Below, piece after piece: positions 15,001 to 26,390 of a stretch of 64,000 bases of DNA (its first letter is position 1; each line of letters starts with the position of its first letter). Under the pieces are notes generated by a model. It saw only the letters and a list, made by a program, of their open reading frames with translations, was not told the origin of the DNA and did not search any database. The position numbers were made by a program, and so were the translations under genes. The stretch comes from Gentiana macrophylla (lineage: Eukaryota; Streptophyta; Magnoliopsida; Gentianales; Gentianaceae), in contig JAOBSW010000181.1 in assembly GCA_026214975.1 (NCBI GenBank), positions 1 through 64,000 on the forward strand, written 5' to 3'.

Positions 15001-16667
15001 CTCGTTACCAGAGAAAAACACAAATTTGAACTCGTTAATAAGAAGAAAACATGAATTCGAACTCGCTACCAAAGAAAAACACAAATTTCTACTCGTTATA
15101 ATGGGAAAACACAAATTTCCGCGATGTCAACTCGTTATCGTGGAAAAACATTTTTTCTACAAGGACAACTCGTTACCGTGAGAAAAACACAAATTTGAAC
15201 TCGTTAATAAGAAGAAAACATGAATTCGAACTCGCTACCAAAGAAAAACACAAATTTCTACTGCTATAATGGGAAAACACAAATTTCCGCGATGTCAACT
15301 CGTTATCGTGAAAAACATTTTTTCTACAAGGACAACTCGTTACCAGAGAAAAACACAAATTTGAACTCGTTAATAAGAAGAAAACATGAATTCGAACTCG
15401 TTACCAAAGAAAAACACAAATTTTACTACTCGTTATAATGGGAAAACACAAATTTCCGCGATGTCAACTCGTTATCGTGGAAAAAACATTTTTTCTACAA
15501 GGACAACTCGTTACCAGAGAAAAACACAAATTTGAACTCGTTAATAAGAAGAAAACATGAATTCGAACTCGCTACCAAAGAAAAACACAAATTTCTACTC
15601 GCTATAATGGAAAACACAAATTTCCGCGATGTCAACTCGTTATCGTGAAAAACATTTTTTCTACAAGGACAACTCGCTACAGAGAAAAACACAAATTTGA
15701 ACTCGTTAATAAGAAGAAAACATGAATTCGAACTCATACCAAAGAAAAACACAAATTTCTACTCGTTATAATGGGAAAACACAAATTTCCCGCGATGTCA
15801 ACTCGTTATCGTGGAAAAACATTTTTTCTACAAGGACAACTCGTTACTACAGAGAAAAACACAAATTTGAACTCGTTAATAAGAAGAAAACATGAATTCG
15901 AACTCGCTACCAAAGAAAAACACAAATTTCTACTGCTATAATGGGAAAACACAATTTTCCGCGATGTCAACTCGTTATCGTGGAAAAACATTTTTTCTAC
16001 AAGGACAAACTCGCTACAGAGAAAAACACAAATTTGAACTCGTTAATAAGAAGAAAACATGAATTCGAACTCGCTACCAAAGAAAAACACAAATTTCTAC
16101 TCGTTATAATGGGAAAACACAAATTTCCCGCGATGTCAACTCGTTATCGTGGAAAACATTTTTTCTACAAGGACAACTCGCTACCAGAGAAAAACACAAA
16201 TTTGAACTCGTTAATAAGAAGAAAACATGAATTGAAACTGCTACCAAAGAAAAACACAAATTTCTACTCGTTATAATGGGAAAAACACAAATTTCCGCGA
16301 TGTCAACTCGTTATCGTGGGAAAAAACATTTTTTCTACAAGGACAACTCGCTACCAGAGAAAAACACAAATTTGAACTCGTTAATAAGAAGAAAACATGA
16401 ATTCGAACTCGTTATACAAAGAAAAACACAAATTTCTACTGCTATAATGGGAAAACACAAATTTTCCGCGATGTCAACTCGTTATCGTGGAAAAAACATT
16501 TTTTCTACAAGGACAACTCGTTACCGAGAGAAAACACAAATTTGAACTCGTTAATAAGAAGAAAACATGAATTCGAACTCGCTACCAATAAAAAAACACA
16601 AATTTCTACTGCTATAATGGAAAACACAAATTTCCGCGATGTCAACTCGTTATCGTGGAAAAACATT
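1..16667 (+). repeat. Satellite A tandem array, ~168-bp monomer
   Basis: About 99 head-to-tail copies of a ~168-bp monomer fill this block, all in one orientation. By hand count the consensus is about 35% GC. Most copies carry one EcoRI site (GAATTC), so successive sites are ~167-170 bp apart. Each monomer divides into five subrepeats of 31, 38, 38, 30 and 31 bp, each opening with (A)ACTCG followed by a YTA-like step and then an A-rich stretch. Copies differ mainly by one- to three-base indels. The array is already under way at base 1 and stops abruptly at 16667. Monomer length is in the range common for plant centromeric satellites (known of the class); centromere function here is inference. 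No coding role: the short open frames restart in every monomer. Confidence 0.97.
2215..2381 (+). repeat. Representative satellite A monomer
   Basis: This 167-bp copy shows the substructure. Subrepeat 1 opens AACTCGCTACCAAAG, 2 opens ACTCGCTATAATGGG, 3 opens AACTCGTTATCGTG, 4 opens AACTCGTTACCAGAG and 5 opens AACTCGTTAATAAGAAG. Subrepeats 1, 2 and 4 share ACACAAATTT, while 3 has a T-tract instead. Subrepeat 5 ends at the EcoRI site. The subrepeats look like one ancestral ~30-38-bp unit amplified to a pentamer before the pentamer became the unit of homogenisation (inference). Confidence 0.9.
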
Positions 16668-17857
16668 GACCCATTCAATGTATGGGTTTTAGCCGAGAAT
16701 GAATAACGGATCTCACATAAAACGTGCAAGATAGGGTGATTCCCTAATACCTTTTTGTGAGACTAACTAGCATCTTAATTTATTCGTAGTGCTAACCATT
16801 GGTAGGAAGCCTCGCTACGTATTGGTATCCTTTTATGGATTTAAGAGAACCTCTCTGCCATTTAAAAGTCAGCATGTTTTAAAATATGTGGACTCTTGAC
16901 CAAAAGATTGATAAGTTTTTCTCGTAGACCGGATATCAATATTGGTAAAAGAGTGTTACTAGTGTCTGCATAGTTCACAACACTAAAACGGGTTGAAATA
17001 AATATGGCAAAGTATCCGGTCGGAAATGATGCCACGCCAAGATTCTCTCGACGAGAGGACTCGGACTATATTCTAAGAATCATCTCGCCAAATCTACGAA
17101 CGAGTCATTGGCTATCCTAATTCATCTTATTGAATAAGTGATGATTACGACATATATGGTTGCAGTAGATCCATCGAGAGTAGTCTTACTCCACTTCTCG
17201 TGAATGATTCTTCAACCCTTCGATAGCAGGAAACGTGGATAGCCCTCCGATAAGTGGCAAGTCACTCTTTTAAACAAGTCAATTGCGTTGAATTCCTGAT
17301 TCAAGTAATAAGAAGCGGCTTAGTACGCCCTCAAGTATCTTTAGAGAACGTAGGGAATCATATGCTTGTATATTCAAAAATAAATTTGAATATGGTTGAT
17401 TACAGACGATTTTGACTAGAAGCCAAATTCATGATGATCTGGCTGCTGATCTCGGCTCGGGCAGGTTTACCTGTTGTGCTTAGAATTCCTTTTGGTGATG
17501 TAGTAATTCCTGTGTCTGATAGTTTCTAGGTCACTTCTTGGCCAGAAAATGTAAGGGAAGTAGATAGCTTTCTGGCGATTTCTCTTCCGGTTACGTTGGG
17601 TCAAAGCATATCAGAGAGAGTACCGCTTACCGATTGGAAGGACCGGCAACGTTTAAACTCCTAAAGATCGCCTCAGTAGCCCATAACCTAACCAATCAAA
17701 GGTACCAAGTCTTCCAGTGCTTTCTGGAGTGGCAATGGCATTGATGGATAGCGCTGCAAGCAAGCTTTGTGAGCTGTGGCGAGAGTGCTGTGGAAGGAAG
17801 GAGCAGGTGTACTCTCAAACAATCGCTATTCGTCATTCTCCCGTGCGCGAGAGGATT
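16668..17857 (+). mobile_element. Diverged retrotransposon internal fragment (3' part)
   Basis: This stretch aligns, with many substitutions and indels, to the reverse complement of the PPT-proximal internal region of the element at 47620-56727 (about 49.9-50.6 kb). Shared landmarks include GGTGATTCCCT near 16736, the AATATTGATAA-like and GGATATCAAT strings near 16905-16940, and the order of the segments. It contains no convincing reading frame, like its relative. It ends in a purine-rich string (GCGAGAGGAT) just before the LTR, matching the position of a polypurine tract. It begins exactly where satellite A stops, so its 5' part is missing. It is clearly older than the other copies in the window. 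Confidence 0.75.
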
Positions 17858-19660
17858 GTTAGGTGTAAAGGTCTCGAAAGACAATTTGTGTAATTGTTTT
17901 TAATAATGGATGACAGATTTTATCTCACCTTCTTATTTGCTTTGTGCTTGTAAATACTACATCGCCGCGAACCCTGCGCATCGGGAGATGTGAATGCACA
18001 ACTCAGTGGTAAATAGTAACGACGTGAGTGACTGAGTTAGTGGTGATATACTTTAAACTGTTAGTCCGGTGGCAGGAACTTAATCGTAGTTTAGTGGTCT
18101 CTTGATTAAACACCAATAATGTTTCGTAATACCTTAGGTGTGATAGTCTTATCTCGGACTCAAGCCGGTGAGGGGTACTCTGGGCCGCTGGGCATTTATA
18201 TATTATGGTATTCATATAGGTTTGGACTGGATGACCGACTTTCGGTATAATTCCGTAATCGAGGAATCTCAATAAATCATTGGATGATCATATACGGATC
18301 AACCTTAATCCCGAAAGTGTGATTCGCTGTGATGCTGCCATCCCTGGGTAAAGGTTGATGTGTGTTGGTTACGGCTCACTTTGGCAACGTGGTTCCAAGC
18401 CACTTCTCATTGGCACCATCTCCGGAATGAAAGAGCAGGCTCCGACTTTCGCAGACATATGAATCCATTCCTTCCGCAAAGTGAAGAGAGACAAATTCCC
18501 TTTATTTGTTAGCCCTAAGAAAGTGGATTTAACCTGTGGAGTTCACATTCGACTAATTAGCTACCAGCATGTGTTATGTGTACTAATTCTGATCAATGTG
18601 GGCTGATGGTAAATAAGGATAAGATATTCGGAAGTCAGCTCATGCAGAGATCCCACCTGTAATGGGACAAATTGCTGAGGGTTAATCCAGTACGTAAGCG
18701 ATTATATCAATGGACGCTTATTCACTTTACGTAATGGAGTAAGCAAGTATACATCTATAATCGGGTGTGAGTTCAAGCCAGGTTTATATTATATTTAATC
18801 CTCGGAATTAATAATTAATGTACTTATCTGGCTCAAGGAATAATTAATTATCGGAGCTAATGTTTATAGTGTCCAATGGTCCCCGAATGTGGTTTCCTGT
18901 AATTTTGAAATGATATTCTGTTATTTTTGGGCCTCAAGGAAAATTAATTGGCCGCTAACTGATTTATTATGCAAATACGCTTTAATGCAATAAATAATAT
19001 AATACACATGGATAAGATATTTTACGCGGGCTTAATAACCCTGTGGAGTGGCTTTTCTAATATATGTTTGATTAATTGTAGAGAAATTAGTTTTCTGGAC
19101 AATTATTTGACATGTGATTTATCTTTTATTTGTTAAATGATAATTCATGCAATAATAGATAATAACTTGATTGTATCCAGAATTTGTTCGGGATAATCTT
19201 TTATTTATTTTATTTGGAATAAATAGATTAGTTTGAATAATTATCTCTGGAATTATTTTATCCTTTGAGGACAATGTTCACTCTCCTATATGTTACAGTA
19301 AATTCTTCCAAGCCCTCAACACACCTGGCATAATTCGACCTCACCATATCGCAAGTGGAGTAGGAAAAATTAGTTTTCTCTCTGCCCAGTGGTTCTAGAA
19401 GCAAAGAAAACTTCTAGCTTTTCTTAAGGTTGCATATCAAGCGAGGTTCGTAGTATCAAGCATGTGGTCCACCAACCACGCTTGAGAACACATCAGAAGA
19501 TCAAGGCTTCTCTTCCCATATATTGGTAACATAAATCTTAAAACCCTCAGAGTACCTTCCTAAGTCCTTTAATTATGAACTGTGTCATATAAATCGTGGA
19601 TTCATTTCACGGGCGCTGGGTAGATCCGATTCAGCTTAGATCTAAGCAATCAGATCCTTC
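17858..19660 (+). mobile_element. Diverged 3' LTR of the same old element
   Basis: It begins TGTTAGGTGT and continues with AAAGACAATTT and TGTAATTGTTTTTAATAA, matching the start of the minus-strand LTRs at 47620-49457 and 54895-56727. Further collinear landmarks are the TAGGTGTGATAGTCTTAT string near 18137, GGATGATCATAT near 18283, GAATCCATTCCTTCC near 18460, GGTAAATAAGGATAAGA near 18608 and ACTCTCCTATAT near 19280 (promoter region of the relative). The expected length of ~1.8 kb puts its end near 19660, but the end is not resolved. It is a distant family member or a very old copy. Confidence 0.72.
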
Positions 19661-19666
19661 ACGAGG

Positions 19667-19701
19667 CATGGGAGAGCAGTAAGGTTATGGCCAAAACTAG
19701 T
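19667..19701 (+). repeat. Possible satellite B remnant
   Basis: A short string reading CATGGGAG, then AAGGTTATGGCCAAAA and CTAG closely resembles the satellite B segment around its GGTTATGGCCAAAATACTAG core. It lies about where the right end of the old LTR is expected. This could mean that the old element also sat in satellite B, or it may be chance. Confidence 0.3.
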
Positions 19702-19950
19702 CGAATCTTCGTAAATCCTGTGAGAATGGTGAAACCATAATCGTAGGAGTGGGGGTGGGGTGAATGAACTACAGGGGAGCTTCAAAACTTTTTCTTCTAT
19801 TTAAAAGCTTTTAGCAAAATGGATAGGTCCTTTCTCTACTATGTTGTTTTCTAAATCAGCAGACAATTACTACGTATATAAGTTACTATGGATAATAACT
19901 AAATAAATGTCGTCGTAGTTGCAATTATGTGACTTTAAATCGACACAAGG
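19702..19950. other. Unassigned sequence
   Basis: No open frame, repeat or recognisable element end is visible. It may include the missing right end of the old LTR on its left and the TG end of the copia-like LTR on its right. Confidence 0.4.
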
Positions 19951-21149
19951 CTTGATAGTGTCTGTGGTGTGGTAATCCCTTAATCCACCTTTTCTCCCCG
20001 TGATTTATTGGAGGAATTCAATTATTGTTTTCACAGATAACAATAGTATGATTGTGTCTTGGCTTCCCAAGCTTCACAATCCATAAGACTATCACTCCTT
20101 GACCTGCAATGTGCCCAGCCAAGATTCAATTCTCCTTTGCTGTTCCTTAAGATTAAGATCCTTCAACAACACGTCATGCATTCAACTCCTTCTCGTGATT
20201 GCCTCTCGATTCAGCTTGTTTCAACATGTGAATTTGACTCACACACTTGCTTAATTGAATCCCACCTCCGAGCATGACTTGTAGTTCTCATATACTTGAG
20301 TCAGATCACTGGGGAGCATGTCTTTTAAGTTCGTGCAGAGAAGGCTTTTCAAATTACGTAGAGTCAGCTGATTTTTCTTTCTTGATCAGTTCTTTCTTTC
20401 CTCACAATGCCTTCTATTTATAGCCTTGATTAACCTTGGTTTTGAAATTCCATTCACATATATTAATGAGGAATAACTTTGATTTTATTCTTGATTCCCT
20501 TAATTGTATTCTCTCTGATTTCCAAAGGATCGGATTCTTTCTTTCCAAACGTATATAAATCCGCCCTGATTGATCCTTTGATTATCGGTGCATTTAATGC
20601 ATGATCTTCCGAATTCCTATCTTATATCAAATTTGATCTCGTAAATGTCTCTTCGCCGCTTTTAAGAATCGAAAGCAGTTTTCCGACCTAGCCATTAGTT
20701 CTTTCTTCGTCGCTTTGCTTTCTTTGCCAAAAGTCGCTTTACTCACCGATTCCATCGCTTTCTCTTGGTTCTAGTTTTTGGAGAATCTTTGTACTTCACT
20801 GATCCTCATTTGGGGTAGGACCTGCAAAGACCCTGATTTGAACATTGAGTTTCATCACTTAAAAATAACTTAGACTCATCCAAGCGTCATCACAAACTTC
20901 CTTGGTTACAGGTCGACTACAATGTCTTCATACTTCTCTCACGGTGCTTTGTCGGGCTCCACTTTGCCGAATATCCTGCTTTTGCTTTGTCAGCCCCCAC
21001 TAACTAGTGATACACATTTATCCTGACTCTAACTTATACAACATATCGTCTCCTAAGTAAAGCACTATACATAGAGCTCTAAATTATTTCACAGTTTATG
21101 TCAAATTTAGAATGTCACTCACTGTAAATATAATAAAATGTTCTTAACA
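19950..21149 (-). mobile_element. Probable Ty1/copia-type LTR (3' LTR, minus strand)
   Basis: On the minus strand the block begins TGTTAAGAAC at 21149, directly after a purine tract reading AAAAAAGGGGATAT preceded by CATCATC. That junction is typical of Ty1/copia elements of the Tork/Sirevirus type, in which a CATCATCAAAAAGGGG-like tract abuts the 3' LTR. A TATA-like CTATAAATAG lies at 20423-20414 on the minus strand, giving a U3 of ~730 bp. The other end of the LTR (left edge) is only estimated. No second LTR is recognised, so this is probably a truncated copy or a solo remnant with some internal sequence. Confidence 0.5.
20414..20423 (-). promoter_or_regulatory. TATA-like box of the copia-type LTR
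   Basis: CTATAAATAG on the minus strand, in the middle of the putative LTR, at a place that fits a U3/R boundary. Confidence 0.4.
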
Positions 21150-21170
21150 ATATCCCCTTTTTGATGATGC
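21150..21170 (-). other. Polypurine tract of the copia-type element
   Basis: On the minus strand CATCATC is followed by AAAAAAGGGGATAT and then by the TG of the LTR. This is the usual priming site for plus-strand DNA in this class. Confidence 0.55.
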
Positions 21171-24007
21171 CAACCTCTCATATGCCCTAACATAAGTAAT
21201 CAAATTTTTTATAATAAACAAATCGAATAAAAGTTCAATAATTTTATTCTTCCATCATAAAAAGGCAACAAAAGATATTGCATCTTTTTTATTTAAGTGA
21301 ACAAAAGGCAAATGAAAAGATGAATTGAATTGAATTAAGCAAATGTGTAATCCTGTTTACTTTTTTATTTCTTCAAACCTAATGCTCTTGCCTTGGTCGT
21401 TCTCGCTTTTGTCATTTCTTTCTCTTTCTACTCGGGCTTTCCACCTTCCCTTCCTCAACGTGACTTCAAAGCTGAAAGTTAATACTCTTTGCTTTGAGTT
21501 ACCTTTCCTTTGTATGTAAGCTGCAAACAGGGCCTCTAAGCTGTCGTGAATTTGCTGCACGACCCAGTGAGAGGCCCATGCTTCTCCCTCCAAAGATTTT
21601 GCTGTTGGCTTCACCAACTTTGGAGCAAGAAAGCCCAGCTTGCTTCTGCCGTGCATCGCTCCATGCATCTCATCCGTGACAGTCGACCTTGACGTGGTGG
21701 AGCATCGAGGGTGTCCACCAATGGCTTGAGGATTGTTGGGCCCAATCTGCCTCTCCCATGGAATTCAAGATTGGTTTTCTGGATATGGGTGAGTGGGATT
21801 TAGGTGTTGTAAGTTGCAAATTAAGTTTCCTTTCTCTCTCCAGCCACCTCATTCCTGGTTTCCTGATACGGGCTTATTTATACGCTAATCTTGTGATTGA
21901 AGGAGGTTGTTTCACTCTTTAAGGCGCTCTCTGATTTTGCCTGTCACTGTAAATATTGCATTTCCATGTCCACAAATGTGGGGTTGAATGTCCAGAGCCA
22001 GTACTTCTCCTGACTGAATTCCTTCCGTGCCACAATGACATCCCCTTCATCCCCACTGGCCATCCTCAAAGATCTTCACCTTGTTTCTTTCTCATTTTCC
22101 ACTTCACCCCCTTTCCTTTCTTCTTCTCCCTCTTCCTTCTCATTTCAGGCTTCTTCTTCTTTTCTTCCACTCAGCCTGCTTAGTCGAGTGGATCGCTTCA
22201 TCTACTAATGCTCCTCAGTGTACTCAAGCAGAGTTGATGGTGTTCGGGCCGAAGCTGAGCTTTATCACCGCTCACTTAATCGGGTTGTCAACTTTGGCAT
22301 GTGCTTTGAAAAGCACCTCTGGAGAGTCAACATCATCATAAATCCTCAAATCTCTCTCTGGCCTGCTTCAACATTTCCTCCTTCCGATTGTTCATCCTCT
22401 CGACTCATCCTCTTCCCTTGGGCGATCTCCTCCTCTGTCAAGTGAAGTTGATCGTATATCCTTCTTCACCTTCCTCTAGGTAGGTGACTTCCTCTTGTTG
22501 CTTTTCTTCTTCTCGCTTCTCGTGGTCATCACCGATTGTCACAAGAGTTTAATTAAGTTTGCCGGGTTCCAGGCAGAGTGGATGTTTTCACGCTACTGCC
22601 TGGGGATCCTGCCCTTCGTCCCCACTCCGATCCACTACCTTCAGCCGCTTTTGCTCCCACTTACTATGGGCTGGGCCTGGGCTCAGCCAAGCCTTGATGT
22701 AAGCGAAACATCGCTTTGACTTGTGTGGACCGGGCAGATTTGTGTGGGTTCTATTGCCCAATGCGCTGTTATGTGTTGAAGAGAGGAATCTGATATGATT
22801 TCTCTCCTCGTACAATCTTCTTCTCTCGCAAACCCTTGTTTGCGCTTTCAGAATTGGAGCGTCAAATTCCTTGTATATGATCCTTTAGTCTCGGTTGGAA
22901 TACAAAAGCGTCAATTAATTTTGATGCGCTCAGAGATTATGGCCATCAATCTGATCCTAACCTCGCCTAAAGTCCATGGACCTTTCTCGCCTCACTGGTA
23001 TTCTTGGTGATGACACCGGTGCAAATCCTGCAAACTGAGGTTTGATTGTCGATCTCAGCAGATTAGAGAGTTTTATCTGCTTCTGATTTTTGTCATTCTA
23101 AAATTTCGTGACTCCAGGAGTCAATCTGGCATAAACTTGACATTGCACGGGCCTATCATTCGTAATTGCAGAACCTATTTGAGAAGTCCAGCAAGCAGGA
23201 CTATCTCTCTTCCTAAAAATTGAGCTTTTTATGCAATGACCTCGCTTTCTTTATACTGTCGGCAATACAACTCGGCATTTTTCCGTACGCATACCAGCTT
23301 TCAACAGTGGTATCTTCAATATCGAGTATTAGGTGGCGTCATCAAATTTGCAAATTTGATACAGCAATCATCCGTACGCCGCGAGCTTTTAATCATTGCT
23401 ACAAATGAGAGATAAGGTTTCAAAGCTTCAGAAAATGAGCCGGTTATGATTGATTTTGGTAGTATTTTTCAAGAGCAAAGATTTGCGACGATGAAGCTAC
23501 TGATTGGCAGGTAAGATTGTAAGAGTATATCTTGAGGTTTCGTTGAGAAGTGCACTGTGAGCAGAGTATAGAGATTTCGAATATCTCCAAGTCTTGTTTT
23601 TATAGTGTGGATTTGGGTAAGGTGAATGTGGTTTTGAAGATGGAAGGATTTTTTGTGGAATAAATGGCGTGATTTTAAAAGGAAAATCGTGATATTCGAA
23701 AGGAAATGGGGTGTGGTTTGAGTGTAAACAATGATAGAGCCCGGGAACTGAGGGAGTCAGAACTCAAAATAATATAATTACCTCCATGATCATATGTTGA
23801 TCGCCACGCGTACGTACATAACTTCCATAATTTCTTTATTCCTCCATGTGTAATCGTAATTGATTTTGTTCACACTTTAATTTGTCCGTCTTTATTTCTC
23901 GTGAAGTGCCTTTTTGTCCGTCACTTAGCCATCTCAACAGGTTCTTCACTTAGTCCGCGCTTTATTTGATCTGCTCCGCAATAACCGCTTAAGTTACTTT
24001 CGCCGAA
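21171..24007. other. Unresolved region, no recognised gene
   Basis: If the preceding LTR call is right, this is the 3' internal part of a truncated copia-type element on the minus strand, possibly with other old insertions. The longest minus-strand frame near it (21357-21668, 103 codons, lysine/arginine-rich C-terminus) matches no family I know. Overlapping frames at 21.7-23.0 kb on both strands are short and have no recognisable domain. A pyrimidine-rich stretch lies at about 22079-22171. The sequence is more mixed in composition than the satellites. I cannot exclude a degraded host-gene fragment, but nothing supports one. Confidence 0.4.
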
Positions 24008-24750
24008 TACTAGTATTTTGGCTATAAACCTTCTCTTCAGTGTCTGCTCCACGGCAGCCTACACCTGGAAAGCCCTTCCGATGCCAACGACGTGGTGCGC
24101 TTCTCAAGATTTTCTACCTCGGGATGTCGGTGGATTTGTGCATGACTCCATTCGTGGGTTTGTGGACCGTTGCTAGTATTTGGCTTATAACCTTCGCCTC
24201 GTGGTTCTGCTCCACGGCAAGCTCACCATTCCTGGAAAGCCTCTTCGATGCGCACCCACGCGGTAACTTTTCGGGGATTTTCGTGTCTGCCGGCACCTCG
24301 GGATGTCGGTGGATCGTGCATGACCACCGAAGGCCCTGGACCTGCGGACGCGGATAATATTTTGCATTGGCAACCTTCGGCCCTGCGGTCCGCTCCACGC
24401 GGCGCCCACCATTCCTGGAAATCCATCTCGGCGCCAACGACGTTGGCGCGCCTGGGCATTTTCTACCTGGGGATGTCGGTGGATTTGTGCATGACCCTAT
24501 TCGTGGTTCGTGGACTCGCTGCAGTATTTTGGCCATAACCTTCGCCCTGGTAGGTCCGCTTTCCACCGTGGCAAGACACACTGCCTCGGAGTTAATTTTC
24601 TCCATGCCAACGACGTGGTATGCTTCCTCGGGATTGTCACAGCCCGTCAGGTACTTCGGGATGTCGGTGGATTTGTGCATGACCCTATTCGTGAGTTCAG
24701 ACCTGGGTACAGTATTTTGCCATAACCTTCGCCCGTGGTCTGCTCCATGT
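24008..24750 (-). repeat. Satellite B, inverted and diverged edge of the array
   Basis: Roughly four monomers of satellite B lie in reverse orientation: TAGTATTTTGGC, GGTGGATTTGTGCATGAC, CCAACGACGT and GGAAAGCC recur at monomer spacing. They differ from one another and from the main array far more than the interior monomers do, as expected at an array edge that no longer exchanges with the core. The block ends at the head-to-head junction near 24750. Confidence 0.88.
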
Positions 24751-24752
24751 TA
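24727..24752. other. Head-to-head satellite B inversion junction
   Basis: The reverse monomer runs TTTTGCCATAAC at 24715-24726 and the forward array starts GTTATGGCCAAAATACTAGC at 24751, with ~24 bp between. The flanking segments form imperfect inverted arms of at least 65 bp (reverse GTGGATTTGTGCATGAC against forward GTCATGCACAAATCCAC), so the site could fold into a hairpin or cruciform. Confidence 0.85.
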
Positions 24753-26159
24753 TGGCCAAAATACTAGCACGGGTCCACCGAACCACCGAATGGGGTCATG
24801 CACAAATCCACCGACATCTCCGAGGTACCGACGAACCAAAGAAAATCCCTGAGAAGTGCACCACGTCGTTGGCATTGTAAAGGGCTTTCCGAATCGGTGA
24901 AGCGCATGTGGAACGGACACGGGAGCCGAAGGTTATGGCCAAAATACTTGCAAGGGTCCACGAACCACCGAATGGGGTCATGCACAAATCCACCGATATC
25001 CGAGGTAGAAAAACCCCGAGATGCACGAGAAGCCACATCGTTGGCATCGGAAAGGGCTTTCTAATGGTGAGAACCGCTGCGTGGAACGGACACGGGAGCC
25101 GAAGGTTATGGCCAAAATACTAGCACGGGTCCACCGAACCACCGAATAGGGTCATGCACAAATCCACCGACATCCCCGAGGTAGAAAATCCCGAGAAGCA
25201 CACCACGTCGTTGGCATCGGAAAGGGCTTTCCAGAATGGTGAACTGCACGTGGAACGGACACGGGAGCCGAAGGTTATGGCCAAAATACTAGCACGGGTC
25301 CACCGAACCACAGAATAGGGTCATGCACAAATCCACCGACATCCCTGAGGTACCGACGAACCATAGAAAATCCCTGAGAAGCACACCACGTCGTTGGCAT
25401 CGGAAAGGGCTTTCCAGAATGGTGAACTGTATGTGGAACAAACACGAGAGCCGAAGGTTATGGCCAAAATACTCGCACAGGTCCACCGAACCACCGAATG
25501 GGGTCATGCACAAATCCACGGACATCCCCGAGGTAGAAAATCCCCGAGAAGTGCACCACATCGTTGGCATCGGAAAGGGCTTTCGTAATGGTGAACCGAG
25601 CGTGGAACAAACACGGAGCCGAAGGTTATGGCGAAAATACTAGCGACAGTCCACCGAACCACCGAATGGGGTCATGCACAAATCCACCGACATCCCCGAG
25701 GTACCCACGAACCACAGAAAATCCCGAGAAGCACACCACGTTGTTGGCATCGGAAAGGGATTTCGAATGGTGAACCGAACGTGGAACGGACATAGGAGCG
25801 AAGGTTATGGCCAAAATACTAGCACGGGTCCACCAAACCACCGAATGGGGTCATGCACAAATCCACCGACATGCGAGGTATGTAACCAGAAAATTCTCGA
25901 GAAGCACACCACGTCGTTGGCATCGGAAAGGGATTTCCATAATGGTGAACTGCACGTGGAACGGACACGGGAGCCGAAGGTTATGGCCAAAATACTAGCA
26001 CGGGTCCACCAAACCACCGAATGGGGTCATGCACAAATCCACCGACATCCCCGAGAAGCACACCACATCATTGGCATCGGAAAGGGCTTTCCAGAATGGT
26101 GAACTGCACGTGGAACGGACACGGGAGCCGAAGGTTATGGCCAAAATACTAGCACGGGT

Positions 26160-26390
26160 CCACCGAACCACCATGGGGTCGAATCCACCGGGGCACACCA
26201 CATCATGAATCGAAATCGTAACGGTGAATCGCACATGGAACGGACACGGTGCCGGGGTTACGGGTAGATAAACGGGTCCCGAACCACCGAACGGGCGCAC
26301 AAACCACCGACATCGTCGTTGAAAATCGAAATGGCTTTCGCTGGCATCGTAAATGGCTTTCCGTATCGGGGAACCGGACGTGGAACGGAC
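26160..26390 (+). repeat. Deletion-scarred satellite B monomers
   Basis: Monomer landmarks appear in order but with many short deletions: CACCATGGGG without the usual spacer, a shortened ACATCATGAATCG segment, then CCGAACGGGCGCAC. The neighbours on both sides are normal. It marks either an old unhomogenised island or a local assembly problem. Confidence 0.7.

Noticed and set aside
1..16667. CRISPR-like array
   Set aside because: The units are contiguous satellite monomers without unique spacers, in a plant-type sequence.
1..16667. CENP-B box in satellite A
   Set aside because: TTCG occurs at the EcoRI site, but the following A and CGGG positions do not fit.
117..16729. Many 60-160-codon open frames on both strands of satellite A
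   Set aside because: They are the same short peptide restarted in each monomer, in several frames, broken whenever a monomer has an indel. This is a by-product of a 168-bp unit (a multiple of three) with few stops.
21357..23010. A host gene
   Set aside because: Frames are short, overlap on both strands and show no recognisable domain, splice structure or codon pattern. Kept as unresolved.
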